Source: Niastella vici
Lineage (GTDB): Bacteria; Bacteroidota; Bacteroidia; Chitinophagales; Chitinophagaceae
Length of the DNA: 64,000 nt
Reading direction: 5' to 3'
Assembly (NCBI RefSeq): GCF_002077945.1
Contig: NZ_LVYD01000102.1
Location: forward strand, 186,001-250,000
In this document: one piece after another, positions 52,701 to 61,010 of the stretch
How positions within the stretch are numbered: position 1 is the first letter of the stretch
Layout of the letters: every line of letters begins with the position of its first letter
Made by a program: the position numbers and the translations under genes
The notes under the pieces: model-generated
Seen by the model: only the letters and a program-made list of their open reading frames with translations
Database searches by the model: none
What the model was told of the DNA's origin: nothing

Positions 52701-53026
52701 GCTGGCGCAAACAAGGCGATGAAGCGGCCTGGCAAAAGGTAAGCACACTTTCGGGCGGTCCTGTAAAAAATGCCATTAGCAATTGGGTAAATTCGGATGC
52801 GCGGTTGGTAAATGCATCGTATGTGCGGTTGAAACAGGTGCAACTGGGTTATACATTTGCCGATCAATTTTGCAGAAAAATACATCTTAAAAGAACAAGT
52901 GTATATGTAAGTGCAGAGAACCTGTTTACGATCACGCCATATAAAGGCGCTGATCCGGAATTACAAACACCATTCAGTTTGCCTTTACAAAGGAGCATGA
53001 TAGTAGGCTTTCAAGTAACCTTATAA
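49763..53026 (+). CDS. SusC-like TonB-dependent receptor with divergent STN region
   Basis: 1087 residues. Signal peptide to about 19 (MAKAQ). Residues about 58-100 (VQVRVPLHPVTDSLLQQIFD, YKIIVNTLAIYP) look like a divergent STN domain. The carboxypeptidase-regulatory-like repeat covers about 112-190 (IQGVVKNDSARPLPGASVQL). The plug is about 195-350 (DIETITVLKDAEATAIYGAR), then the barrel to MIVGFQVTL. The STN-like part fits control by the FecR/ECF pair upstream. The substrate is unknown. Confidence 0.93.
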   Translation: MKKVLGCLVMVCSISMAKAQDGDPGQQGQAHSLEKVIKILKSKGVIKDAVYDKKVIKNAVQVRVPLHPVTDSLLQQIFDEQPFLKYKIIVNTLAIYPKSEAEIAASRSHFQFNIQGVVKNDSARPLPGASVQLRSGKGEPTDSRGEFSLTWSAGDTLDITYVNYKPVAIPWHSSHKPVVVQMELQDPNMEVAVVKGYSSKDKGSSAGVSQVRVASIPNGDVLKIIQENISGILAPPSGGVPGATHRFLFRGPTSLGPVSELNYRPSSAPLFVVNGIPWAPSLRPVNQLSTMVGEPQAPGIAASGFDPFYTINPLDIETITVLKDAEATAIYGARGANGVILITTKKGTSKEPQLTISASYGGGEALPTMELMNTSQYLAMRREAFSNDNSIPTKANAPDLLVWDSTRYFDATKFLLGSMAHNMNEHFSFSQGDSLFQFLLNGGFSSQTATLPSNIYGKRWSLLSDFSYRSKNHKLKTGLSAYYSVAENKWLIENVMYATLLAPNVPDLYDSAGNLYWGGKDASFRNPLSYFMKNDFITTGNTSLQAFLQYKLFRKLRFEAAVGYQQIHVREENRIPASALDPEFSPTGEYSQASNKFTTWMIEPGLHYTDSILQQVQVQAVLGAFWSSQLNDRWSNTYSGYTNDELLGIPEAAKESKYTSDKSKYLFLSTFGRVKFNYRNKYFLSLTVRRDGSSRFGPADRYANFGAIGASYIFWEKNTNGHNSYAKFRTSYGSTGNDQIGDYAYLNTWNTASRPYQGLYGIYPAGLANPYYQWEVTRKLEAGIEFRLNDNFSTTITGYRNRSRNQIINYVLPAQTGFGAITKNFPAIIENTGVEIDAAFSKSWGNFSWCSKLTGAVPQNKLVRFDDLESSSYNKKLMVGQPLNIVIVHHFTGVDANTGLFTVADSTEKIASKLDPVFFGGLRNSFRYKQVDLSIYFEFRQQNAPHFLSDIYNPSTQNTLPPGQANLDFYSNQPAELENRWRKQGDEAAWQKVSTLSGGPVKNAISNWVNSDARLVNASYVRLKQVQLGYTFADQFCRKIHLKRTSVYVSAENLFTITPYKGADPELQTPFSLPLQRSMIVGFQVTL

Positions 53027-53036
53027 AAAGTAGCGT

Positions 53037-54476
53037 ATGCATTGGTTCAGGATAATGTACAAATGGGCGGTTGCCATTCCATTTGTTACAGTATTGCCCC
53101 TGATCATGGGTTGTAATAAATTACTGGATGCCGGCACGCCCGACGGCAAGGTAGTAACCTCAGAAGTATATAAAAGCGATTCGCTGGCGCAGGCTGCGGT
53201 GATCGGTATTTATTTTAAAATGATGGAAAGTTTTGGTCCATTCAATGGATATATGAGCCGGTATCCCGGGCTTTCCTGCGATGATTTGGCTGCTGGCAAC
53301 ACGGTGGTAGCCACGGATCAGCCTTTTTTATCGAATACACTTCCTTCATCGAATAAGGAAGTTAGGTATATATGGGCTAATACTTATTTGTATATCTATC
53401 AATGTAATGATTTAATAGAAGGGCTTACCGGCAAAAATTCCATTACTCCAGCTTTGCATGACCAGTTGTTGGGCGAAGCCTATTTTTTGCGGGCCTTCAG
53501 TTATTTTTACCTGGTGAACCTTTATGGCGAGGTGCCGCTGGTTTTATCTACCGATTATACTAAAAGCGCCAACATGCCCAGGACAGCAGTAACTGACGTG
53601 TATAATCAAATAGTTGATGACCTCCAAAACGCCCAAAATTTATTAAAAGTTGCCTATGTAACCACCCCGGAATTCCCCAACGCACGGGTGCGGGTAAACA
53701 GGCTGGCAGTAAGAGCCCTGCAGGCAAGGATTTATTTATACCTGGGACAATGGGCCAATGCAGCGGCTGCCGCATCGGAAGTGATTCAGTCGGGCGTATA
53801 TCAACTGGAAACCGATCTGTTGCAAACCTTCCGGTATAACAGTATGGAAACCATTTTACAGTTTATGCCCGTGTTGGAAACTTACAATACGGCTGAGGGC
53901 GGCTGGTTTGTACCTATTAATCCTAATGGACGACCAGCGCTTACGCTTTCAGATTCTTTATTAAAGTATATAGAACCGGGCGATAAACGGAAGACAAATT
54001 GGGTAAGAACCGTGACGGTTAGCAGCAAACAATACAACTCACCGTTTAAATATAAATTGAACACAGCTACTCCGCGGGAAGAATACAATATGGTGCTGCG
54101 GTTGGCAGAACAATATTGTATTCGTGCGGAGGCCCGGGCTATGCTTGATCAACTGCCAGATGCGGTCAATGATTTGAACACGATCCGGAAAAGAGCGGGG
54201 TTACCGGATCTGACCAATATAACCACACAAACCCAGGCAATGGCTGCGGTAGAACAGGAACGGCGCATGGAGCTCTTTGCTGAATGGGGACATCGCTGGT
54301 TCGACCTGAAACGCTGGCCGGCACGTTCAGCAACGCATCCCAATGACAAAAGGATTGATGAGATCATGAGCGCCTATCGACCTACTTACTGGAAAACCAC
54401 GGCGGCTTTTTGGCCAATACCGAGTGATGAGATAACCCGTAATCCTGCATTAGTGCAAAATGAAGGATACAACTAA
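53037..54476 (+). CDS. SusD-like outer-membrane lipoprotein
   Basis: 479 residues. Lipobox LIMGC (Cys24), then NKLLDAGTPDGKV. The TPR-like blocks are GEAYFLRAFSYFYLVNLYGE and VRALQARIYLYLGQWANAAA. The C-terminal family motif is EQERRMELFAEWGHRWFDLK, and the end is FWPIPSDEITRNPALVQNEG. It starts 10 bp after SusC, so they form one operon. Confidence 0.93.
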   Translation: MHWFRIMYKWAVAIPFVTVLPLIMGCNKLLDAGTPDGKVVTSEVYKSDSLAQAAVIGIYFKMMESFGPFNGYMSRYPGLSCDDLAAGNTVVATDQPFLSNTLPSSNKEVRYIWANTYLYIYQCNDLIEGLTGKNSITPALHDQLLGEAYFLRAFSYFYLVNLYGEVPLVLSTDYTKSANMPRTAVTDVYNQIVDDLQNAQNLLKVAYVTTPEFPNARVRVNRLAVRALQARIYLYLGQWANAAAAASEVIQSGVYQLETDLLQTFRYNSMETILQFMPVLETYNTAEGGWFVPINPNGRPALTLSDSLLKYIEPGDKRKTNWVRTVTVSSKQYNSPFKYKLNTATPREEYNMVLRLAEQYCIRAEARAMLDQLPDAVNDLNTIRKRAGLPDLTNITTQTQAMAAVEQERRMELFAEWGHRWFDLKRWPARSATHPNDKRIDEIMSAYRPTYWKTTAAFWPIPSDEITRNPALVQNEGYN

Positions 54477-54487
54477 AGTGTCACCTA

Positions 54488-54820
54488 TTACTGTGGCAGG
54501 TCACTGTAAATGGTAGCAAAATATAAAGGGGCGGAATAGCCGTATTCAAATTCGAGAAGCCCTCCATAATTGTAATTTGAAAATGAATAACCAGTGAAAA
54601 CGCTACGCAGTCTATTCATTTCATACCAAATGTCGCAATAAGAACCGACCGGGTTAGTGAGGTCAATGTCAGTAAACCAAAGGTAGCTGGCGGTCAGCGC
54701 ATAGGACTGACTAAATGGTTGAACAAATGCGTTTACATTAGATCTAGCTTTAATAGCATCGGCTTTAACAGTGGCAGAAAACGTGCATGCCAGTACGAAA
54801 ATTAAGACCATCTTTTTCAT
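54488..54820 (-). CDS. Small secreted protein of unknown function
   Basis: 110 residues from ATG 54820; the frame extends further upstream but that part has no signal. A clear signal peptide (MKKMVLIFVLACTFSATVKA) is followed by about 88 residues rich in Tyr, Phe, Ser and Asn with one Cys (YCDIWY). No family is recognised. The stop lies 11 bp from the convergent SusD stop. Confidence 0.6.
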   Translation of the reverse strand: MKKMVLIFVLACTFSATVKADAIKARSNVNAFVQPFSQSYALTASYLWFTDIDLTNPVGSYCDIWYEMNRLRSVFTGYSFSNYNYGGLLEFEYGYSAPLYFATIYSDLPQ

Positions 54821-55357
54821 AACTGATTCGGTTTTTATGGTGTTAAAAATAATAGACATAGTCCATAAAAAATAAACAAAGGCCTTCCGAACGGCATTGT
54901 GTGAACGCAGCTCAGGGTGTTGTTCCATTAAAAACAATTCTAATAAAAGGGCAACAGAATGCCTTTCGGGTTAGCAATAAACAGCCGGGGAGCCTTACGA
55001 CAACGCGGTTTTACATAAACAGGAAATTGTATAAAAATGGGAAGTGCGGTATTTGCTACAAACTATCAGTATACAGGATTTAAACGTCAGGCCAACACAC
55101 CATATTCAAGTAGCGAATAATTAACCCCCATACAGATAAAACGGATCCCCTTATTATATTAAACAACGCACTAATAAACTTGACAAAAGAAATTTGAAAT
55201 TAGTGTTCCCACATGAAAAGAAGCTGTTACATAAAACATCCTGACTAATAGTTCATAATACATAAAGCTGTAAGGCATTCTTTTCTTTATCATATGTTAG
55301 TGTTATGTGTTTACACTTGTGATTGATTTTTTATATTTGAAATTTATAATAACTACC
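54821..55357. other. Intergenic region, no supported gene
   Basis: 537 bp between the divergent small secreted protein gene and the alpha/beta-hydrolase gene. A 60-residue frame at 54901-55083 starts with GTG, has no recognisable feature and is probably chance. No strong repeat or hairpin was seen. Confidence 0.4.
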
Positions 55358-56053
55358 ATGCAGCATATAATTCTTTTACATGGCGCGCTGGGCAGCAAAG
55401 ATCAAATGAAACCACTGGCCGTGGAATTGGAGAATAAATTCCAGGTGCATTCATTTAATTTCAGTGGTCATGGCGGAAGGCCATTTGCTGATACCGCATT
55501 TTCCATACCATTATTTGCTGAACAGATCGCTCAATATATGCACGAGACAGGAATTGCGCAAGCGTATATTTTCGGCTATAGCATGGGTGGATATGCGGCC
55601 ATGTATTTGGCCAAACACCATCCCGAAAAAGTAAATAAACTAATAACACTGGCCACCAAATTCCATTGGGATGAAAAAACGGCTGCGCAGGAAGTGAAAA
55701 TGCTTAATGGAAAAACCATTCAGGAAAAAGTGCCGGCATTCGCCGCGCAATTGCAGCAACGCCATGCACCGAACGACTGGCTCAGCTTACTTCACAAAAC
55801 CAGTGAACTATTGATTGATCTGGGCAAACAAAATGCATTGCAGCTGGAAGATTATACCACCATTACCACGCCCAGCCTGTTGCTCCTCGGCGATCGCGAT
55901 AAAATGGTGACCCTCGATGAAACCATCGCGGTTTACAAACAATTACCCAAAGCACAATTGGGTGTTATACCTGGCACGCCGCATGCGTTGGAGCAGGCGA
56001 ATGTGGCGTTATTGGCGCAGCTGATTAAAGGTTTTATAAATGAAAAAGCCTGA
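55358..56053 (+). CDS. Alpha/beta-fold hydrolase
   Basis: 231 residues from ATG 55358; an upstream in-frame ATG at 55307 adds an unlikely hydrophobic leader. Oxyanion-hole motif LLHGALGS, nucleophile elbow GYSMGGYAA (Ser about 87), acid in LLLGDRDKMV and His in PGTPHALEQ complete the triad. Related to MenH/BioH-type small esterases; the substrate is unknown. Cytoplasmic. Confidence 0.85.
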   Translation: MQHIILLHGALGSKDQMKPLAVELENKFQVHSFNFSGHGGRPFADTAFSIPLFAEQIAQYMHETGIAQAYIFGYSMGGYAAMYLAKHHPEKVNKLITLATKFHWDEKTAAQEVKMLNGKTIQEKVPAFAAQLQQRHAPNDWLSLLHKTSELLIDLGKQNALQLEDYTTITTPSLLLLGDRDKMVTLDETIAVYKQLPKAQLGVIPGTPHALEQANVALLAQLIKGFINEKA

Positions 56054-56082
56054 TGTGTACTTGCACAATTTCGTTTGCCCAA

Positions 56083-56115
56083 CAAAAAAGCCTCCACCGG
56101 CAACCGGCGAAGGCT
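56083..56115 (-). terminator. Intrinsic terminator of the signalling operon
   Basis: On the minus strand AGCCTTCGCCGG (56115-56104), TTG loop, CCGGTGGAGGCT (56100-56089): twelve pairs including two G-U, followed by six T (56088-56083). It is 48 bp past the stop at 56163. Confidence 0.8.
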
Positions 56116-56162
56116 AAAAAATCAAAAAATCTATAGATCCCGAAATCAGGAAATCAACTATC

Positions 56163-57638
56163 TCACGCCACTACCCTGCTCTCCTTGGGCACATGGATCT
56201 TTAACGTACAGCCCTGGCCCTTGGAGGAGATCACTTCCAGCTTGCCATCGAACAGCTCAATACGGCTAAGGATATTGCTTAGCCCCACGCCTTTCCTTCG
56301 CTCCCGGGGATCAAACCCCTGCCCATCGTCTTTTATGTTGAGGTCAATGCAATTGTTCTCACCCGATAGCTCAATAGATACATTGTGTGCCTGGGCGTGT
56401 TTTATTATATTATTGAACTGCTCCTGAACAATGCGATACAGGGCCAGCTGTTGTTGTGAACTTACACCGCGCAGCTGATCTTTTTCATAGCTGAAGTTGA
56501 TGGCGAATGGATTCACCAGCCTGATATTTTCGATGAGGTCCTGTACCGAATCAATAAGTCCGTTCTTATCCATGACCGGCGGCACCAGTGATTTGGAGAT
56601 CTTCCTGATCTCATTGATAGCAAGTTGCAGGTTTTTGATGCTGCGTTCGGCCAGCTCTTCCTGCATATCTTTTTCGTGCAGGGAGGCTTCAATATAGGCC
56701 TTTGTAACGGCCAGTATCTGGTTGATGTTATCGTGCAGTTCGCGCCCGATCTCGGCCCGTTCGCGCTCCTGGCTTTCAATAGAGGCCCGTACCAGCTTGC
56801 GTTGGTGTTCTACCCGCTCCCGCGCTATCTGCTCAGAGTATTTTGCCAGTTGTTGTTCTGCTTTCACTTTTTCGGTAATGTCCTGGCAGGTGCCAATAAA
56901 ACTTATTCCGCCATCATTCCGGCGTTGTGAGCCACGGCCTTCGATAAATTTTTCTATCCCTGCCCGGCTGATGATGCGGAACTGCGTAGGCTCAGTAACC
57001 CCGGTTGTAAGTGCCTGCTGCTGCGCTTTCATAACATGGGAAATATCTTCAGGATGAACGAATTCAAGGAATATATCATACGACAAAGGCGTATTGCTGT
57101 CAATATCCAGTATGCGGTACAGTTCTTCCGAGCCCGCAATCAGCTCGCCTTTCTCCCCTATTTCCCAGCTGCCCATTTTGGAAATGCGTTGCGCTTCTGC
57201 CAGCTGACGCTCGCTGTTATTCCGGTTCCGTTCTGCCAAATCCTTCTCGCGCCGTTCCCCCGCTTCTTTTATTGCTCTTTTTATCTTAGGGATCACCGTA
57301 AACAATTTATCCTTTAAGGCATAATCGGTTACCCCGTTCTTGATGAGCTCCACGGCATTTTCTTCCCCAATAGTACCCGACACAATAATGAATGGCACAT
57401 CAGGACAAACCTGTTGCTTAATATTAAATGCAGCCACGCCATTAAAGCCTGGTAGTGAATAGTCGGACAAAATAACCTCGGGGTAAAAATCAGTTAATGC
57501 ATCGCTGAACTGTTCTTTTGTTGCAACGATCTTTGGAACAAAATCCAGTGCGCCTTTCTTTAATTCATACAACAACAATTCAAGGTCGTTTTCATCATGC
57601 TCGAGGATCAGCAATTTTATACTTTTCTCAGTTGCCAT
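56163..57638 (-). CDS. Receiver-PAS-histidine kinase (NarL/DesK type)
   Basis: 491 residues, no membrane segment. N-terminal receiver about 8-125 (LILEHDENDLE, phospho-acceptor in VILSDYSLPGFNG), PAS/PAC about 145-270 (GSWEIGEKGELIAGSEELYR, FIGTCQDITEKVKAEQQL). A HisKA_3 dimerisation region follows with ERAEIGRELHDNINQILAVT (phospho-accepting His in RELHDN), then an HATPase domain (NNIIKHAQA, DDGQGFDP, GVGLSNI). This kinase type usually phosphorylates LuxR/NarL regulators, none of which is in the window. Last gene of the operon, 3 bp after the response regulator. Confidence 0.92.
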   Translation of the reverse strand: MATEKSIKLLILEHDENDLELLLYELKKGALDFVPKIVATKEQFSDALTDFYPEVILSDYSLPGFNGVAAFNIKQQVCPDVPFIIVSGTIGEENAVELIKNGVTDYALKDKLFTVIPKIKRAIKEAGERREKDLAERNRNNSERQLAEAQRISKMGSWEIGEKGELIAGSEELYRILDIDSNTPLSYDIFLEFVHPEDISHVMKAQQQALTTGVTEPTQFRIISRAGIEKFIEGRGSQRRNDGGISFIGTCQDITEKVKAEQQLAKYSEQIARERVEHQRKLVRASIESQERERAEIGRELHDNINQILAVTKAYIEASLHEKDMQEELAERSIKNLQLAINEIRKISKSLVPPVMDKNGLIDSVQDLIENIRLVNPFAINFSYEKDQLRGVSSQQQLALYRIVQEQFNNIIKHAQAHNVSIELSGENNCIDLNIKDDGQGFDPRERRKGVGLSNILSRIELFDGKLEVISSKGQGCTLKIHVPKESRVVA

Positions 57639-57641
57639 AAC

Positions 57642-58097
57642 TTACATTTGACAGGTTTGATTTAATATTAACCAGTAAAGGCCCATGGTACTAATAGCCT
57701 TTACATAACCTTCGAAATCCACAGGTTTTACAATGTAGCTGTTCACCCCCAGCATATAGCTTTCACGGATATCTTTCTCTTCTTTTGAAGAAGTAAGCAA
57801 TACCACAGGGATCATACAGGTACGGTTATCTGATTTCAGCTTTTTAAGCACCTCCAGGCCGTCGACCTTGGGCATCTTCAGGTCAAGGATAATAAGCCTG
57901 GGCTGGTTTGCTGCATTGCGGCCGGTATAGGTTCCGGTACAATTCAAATAATGCAACAGCTCTTCGCCGTCTTTTAAATGAACAAGGCTATTGGCAAGGC
58001 CTTGTTTTGAAAGAGCCCGGATGGTTAGCTCTGCTTCATCAGCGTTATCTTCACAAAGAACTATATCGACTTTACCATTGTTTAGATGTTCGCTCAT
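57642..58097 (-). CDS. Single-domain response regulator (Rcp1-like)
   Basis: 151 residues, receiver only. Acidic pair in VLCEDNADEAE, phospho-acceptor Asp in LIILDLKMPKVDG, Thr in VVLLTSS and Lys in YIVKPVDF. The form resembles Rcp1, the phospho-relay partner of phytochrome-type kinases. Its ATG overlaps the stop of the kinase at 58094 by 4 bp, indicating coupled translation and a likely partnership. Confidence 0.93.
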   Translation of the reverse strand: MSEHLNNGKVDIVLCEDNADEAELTIRALSKQGLANSLVHLKDGEELLHYLNCTGTYTGRNAANQPRLIILDLKMPKVDGLEVLKKLKSDNRTCMIPVVLLTSSKEEKDIRESYMLGVNSYIVKPVDFEGYVKAISTMGLYWLILNQTCQM

Positions 58098-59596
58098 ATA
58101 GGAGGTTTATTTATTTTGGGTAATGAAAAATAAAAGGCAGCGCCTTCTCCGGGCTTTGCTTCGGCCCACACCTTTCCCCCATGTTTCACAATGATCCGCT
58201 GTACAATAGCCAGTCCCACGCCGGTTCCTTCAAATTCTTCATTACTGTGCAATCGTTGAAATACTCCAAATAATTTATGCGCATATTGCATGTCAAACCC
58301 GGCCCCGTTATCTTTTACGTAATAGATAATTTCATCTTCTTTTTCTTCAGCGCCTATTTCAATTTCAGGAGCCTCTTTTTTAGCGGAATATTTTATGGCA
58401 TTGGAGATAAGGTTCATGTAAACCTGCGACAGCAAGGCAGGATCGCCCTGGGTATTGTGCAGGGCTTGCACGGTTATTTTTGTTTTGTGGGGCGTACTGT
58501 TTTTCAATTCTGTGATTATTGGTTCAACCAGTTTATTGAACTCAACCGGCACCCGGGTAATTTCCTTGCGGCCCATGCGCGAAAAGGCCAGCAGGTCGTC
58601 GATGAGCATCCCCATTTTCTGGGCGTTCTTGCTGATCACATTCAGCATGCGTTTGGCTTCGTCGTTGAATGCATGGGCATGATCTTCCTGTATCATTTGC
58701 GCATAGCCGTTTATGCTGCGTAAAGGCGCCCGCAGATCGTGCGACACAGAATAGGAAAATGCCTCCAGTTCTTTATTGGTGAGTTGCAACTGGGCCAAGT
58801 TCCTTTCGAGGTTCCTGTTGAGCTCCTTTATTTCAAAATCGGCTTTTTTCTGCCGGGTTATATCGCGGCCAATGGCAAACCACAGGTTTTGCTTATGCAC
58901 TACGTTCCAGCTGAAAAACCGGGGCTCATTGTTTTTTGTATACATCAGGGCTTCGAATAAGAACTCAGGCTGATAAACGGCGGCCAGTTGTTTCACTCTG
59001 GCCTGTCCTTCTTCTGACAAATAATTCAACAACGAAGAACCTTTCATTTCCTGTACCGTATACCCCAACAGGGTATGAACCGCATCATTCACTTCTTCGA
59101 ACAAAAAACTGCTGCCATGAATGATGCAAATAAGGTCGGCCGAATTATTGATGAGCAGGGCATAATTTTCCAGCGCCTGGTTCTTCTCCATCAGTTCCCG
59201 TTGCTGCCGGTGCAACTGCAGCAATACCGATACTTTCGCTTCGGTAATTTCCGGATTAAGTGGTTTATACAGGTAATCGATGGCGCCTTCTTCAAACCCC
59301 TTCATTACAAATTTGTGGTCTTTCAATTCGGCGGTCACAAAAATGATGGGCGTTTCGCTGGTGCGTTTGTTCGATTTCAGGATCTGCGCCACTTCAAACC
59401 CATCCATGCCGGGCATTTGTACATCGAGCAGAATGAGATCAATTTCCTGGTGCAGGGCAATTTTTAACGCCTCATTGCCATTGGTGACACTGATGAGGTT
59501 ACGGCCCGGCTGGCGCAGGATCTCTTCCAGCACATAAATGTTGTTGATCTTGTCGTCTACAATCAAAATATGGTCTTCAGCCTGTTTTTCCATCAT
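58094..59596 (-). CDS. Receiver-PAS-histidine kinase
   Basis: 500 residues, soluble. Receiver about 9-125 (ILIVDDKINNIYVLEEIL, LILLDVQMPGMDG), a coiled linker, PAS about 150-260 (LEEVNDAVHTLLGYTVQEMK, FAIGRDITRQKKADFEIKEL), then HisKA (AFSYSVSHDLRAPLRSINGY) and HATPase (LISNAIKYSAK, DNGAGFDMQY, GTGVGLAIVQRI). Architecture like bacteriophytochrome-related kinases without a chromophore domain. It overlaps CheB by 20 bp and the single-domain receiver by 4 bp, so all are coupled. Confidence 0.92.
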   Translation of the reverse strand: MMEKQAEDHILIVDDKINNIYVLEEILRQPGRNLISVTNGNEALKIALHQEIDLILLDVQMPGMDGFEVAQILKSNKRTSETPIIFVTAELKDHKFVMKGFEEGAIDYLYKPLNPEITEAKVSVLLQLHRQQRELMEKNQALENYALLINNSADLICIIHGSSFLFEEVNDAVHTLLGYTVQEMKGSSLLNYLSEEGQARVKQLAAVYQPEFLFEALMYTKNNEPRFFSWNVVHKQNLWFAIGRDITRQKKADFEIKELNRNLERNLAQLQLTNKELEAFSYSVSHDLRAPLRSINGYAQMIQEDHAHAFNDEAKRMLNVISKNAQKMGMLIDDLLAFSRMGRKEITRVPVEFNKLVEPIITELKNSTPHKTKITVQALHNTQGDPALLSQVYMNLISNAIKYSAKKEAPEIEIGAEEKEDEIIYYVKDNGAGFDMQYAHKLFGVFQRLHSNEEFEGTGVGLAIVQRIIVKHGGKVWAEAKPGEGAAFYFSLPKINKPPI

Positions 59597-60173
59597 TTTT
59601 GTTTTCAGGGTGAAGTAAAAAATCGCCTATGGCATCAGGATCTAAAATATGCTGCACATAACCGGTATTGATGGCTGCCCGCGGCATCTCAGGATAATCG
59701 GCTGTTTCGGGTTGCTGGGCAATGGTGGCGCCCCCCAGCAGACTGATCTTTTTTATGCCACTCGCGCCATCGCTATTGGCGCCGGTTAAAATAATGCCCA
59801 GCAATCGCTGTTTAAATACTTCGGCCGCCGTTTCAAACAACACATCGATGGATGGGCGCGCATAATTCACAGGCGCATCAAAACTTAATGAAAAGGTTCC
59901 ATTGCTTTCTATCAGCAAATGATAATCGGGCGGCGCAAAATATACAATGCCCGGTTGTATCGGTTCTTTTTCATCGGCCTGTTTAATGCGGATGTCGCAT
60001 TTTTGCTGCAGTACTTCTTCCAACAGTGCCCGTTCATCTTTCGACCGGTGCTGAACGACGATCACCGGTACAGGATAATCAGCCGGCAGCTGTTGCAGAA
60101 TATGCATTAAAGCATATAATCCACCAGCAGAAGTACCAATTACAATTGCATCGTACGCATTATTTATCTGCAT
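59577..60173 (-). CDS. CheB-type methylesterase domain protein
   Basis: 198 residues comprising only the CheB catalytic domain, with no receiver. Catalytic Ser in GTSAGG (about 14-18), His in VVQHRS and Asp in LTGANSDGA are present. Chemotaxis CheB removes methyl groups from receptor glutamates. Here no methyl-accepting receptor is nearby, and the CheB/CheR pair lies with a hybrid kinase, a recurring arrangement in Bacteroidota where the target may be the kinase coiled coil (inference). Confidence 0.9.
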   Translation of the reverse strand: MQINNAYDAIVIGTSAGGLYALMHILQQLPADYPVPVIVVQHRSKDERALLEEVLQQKCDIRIKQADEKEPIQPGIVYFAPPDYHLLIESNGTFSLSFDAPVNYARPSIDVLFETAAEVFKQRLLGIILTGANSDGASGIKKISLLGGATIAQQPETADYPEMPRAAINTGYVQHILDPDAIGDFLLHPENKNDGKTG

Positions 60174-60187
60174 GATCCGTTACCCGC

Positions 60188-61000
60188 CTATTTAACTTTC
60201 ATAAATATTTTTTCCTTTTTATCTATTTCTTCAAAAGATCTCTGTTTTTCGGCAAACAACAGGGATTCTTTATTTCCTAACCCCAGAAAGCCGAACGGGC
60301 ACAAACTTTCATAGAATAAAGTGATCACTTTGCTTTGCAGGCTCTGGTTGAAATAAATAAGCACATTGCGGCAAAGGATCAGCTGAAACTCATTGAACGA
60401 TTTATCCATAGCCAGGTTATGCACCGAAAAAACAATATTCTGCCGCAACGATTTATCCCAGAGCACCGAATTATATTTCGCTTTATAGTAATCGGAAAAT
60501 GAATTTTTGCCCCCTGCTTTCAAATAGTTCTCGGTATAATTCTTCATGCTTTGGATAGAACAAATTCCTTCCTTTGCTTTTTGCAACGCATCCTGGTTAA
60601 TGTCGGTGGCATAGATCACGGTTCTGTCGAGCAGGCCTTCTTCCCTGAACAGGATGGCCAGGGAATACACTTCTTCGCCTGTAGAACATCCTGCTATCCA
60701 TACTTTAATGAACGGGTATGTGGCCAGCCGGTTCACCACATTCTTTCGCAGGCTTTTGTAAAAGAGCGGATCACGGAACATTTCGGTCACATTCACCGTG
60801 ATCTCCTGTATAAAGTGTTCAAAGGCCGTTTCATCTTTCAGCACCATTATGCCCAGGTCTTTTAAACTGCCCACCTTATTGCTTTCCATAAATGCCCGTA
60901 TTCTGCGTACCACAGAAGCTTCTGCATACTCAGTAAAATCGTAACCATATACAAACCTGACAGATTCAAGGAACTGCCGGAACTCTTCATTGACAATCAT
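60188..61000 (-). CDS. CheR-type methyltransferase
   Basis: 270 residues. N-terminal helical CheR domain (YGYDFTEYAEASVVRRIRAF), then the SAM-binding domain (VWIAGCSTGEEVYSLAILFR, IYATDINQDALQKAKEGI, NLAMDKSFNEFQLILCRNVL, IYFN). CheR methylates glutamate side chains using S-adenosylmethionine. It lies between the hybrid kinase gene (10 bp upstream) and CheB (14 bp downstream). Confidence 0.92.
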   Translation of the reverse strand: MIVNEEFRQFLESVRFVYGYDFTEYAEASVVRRIRAFMESNKVGSLKDLGIMVLKDETAFEHFIQEITVNVTEMFRDPLFYKSLRKNVVNRLATYPFIKVWIAGCSTGEEVYSLAILFREEGLLDRTVIYATDINQDALQKAKEGICSIQSMKNYTENYLKAGGKNSFSDYYKAKYNSVLWDKSLRQNIVFSVHNLAMDKSFNEFQLILCRNVLIYFNQSLQSKVITLFYESLCPFGFLGLGNKESLLFAEKQRSFEEIDKKEKIFMKVK

Positions 61001-61010
61001 CGCTTGTATT

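Noticed and set aside
49763..54476. Second polysaccharide utilisation locus
   Set aside because: Same reason: no carbohydrate-active enzyme accompanies the pair.
54901..55083. 60-residue frame in the intergenic region
   Set aside because: GTG start, no signal, no domain, no ribosome-binding or promoter context.
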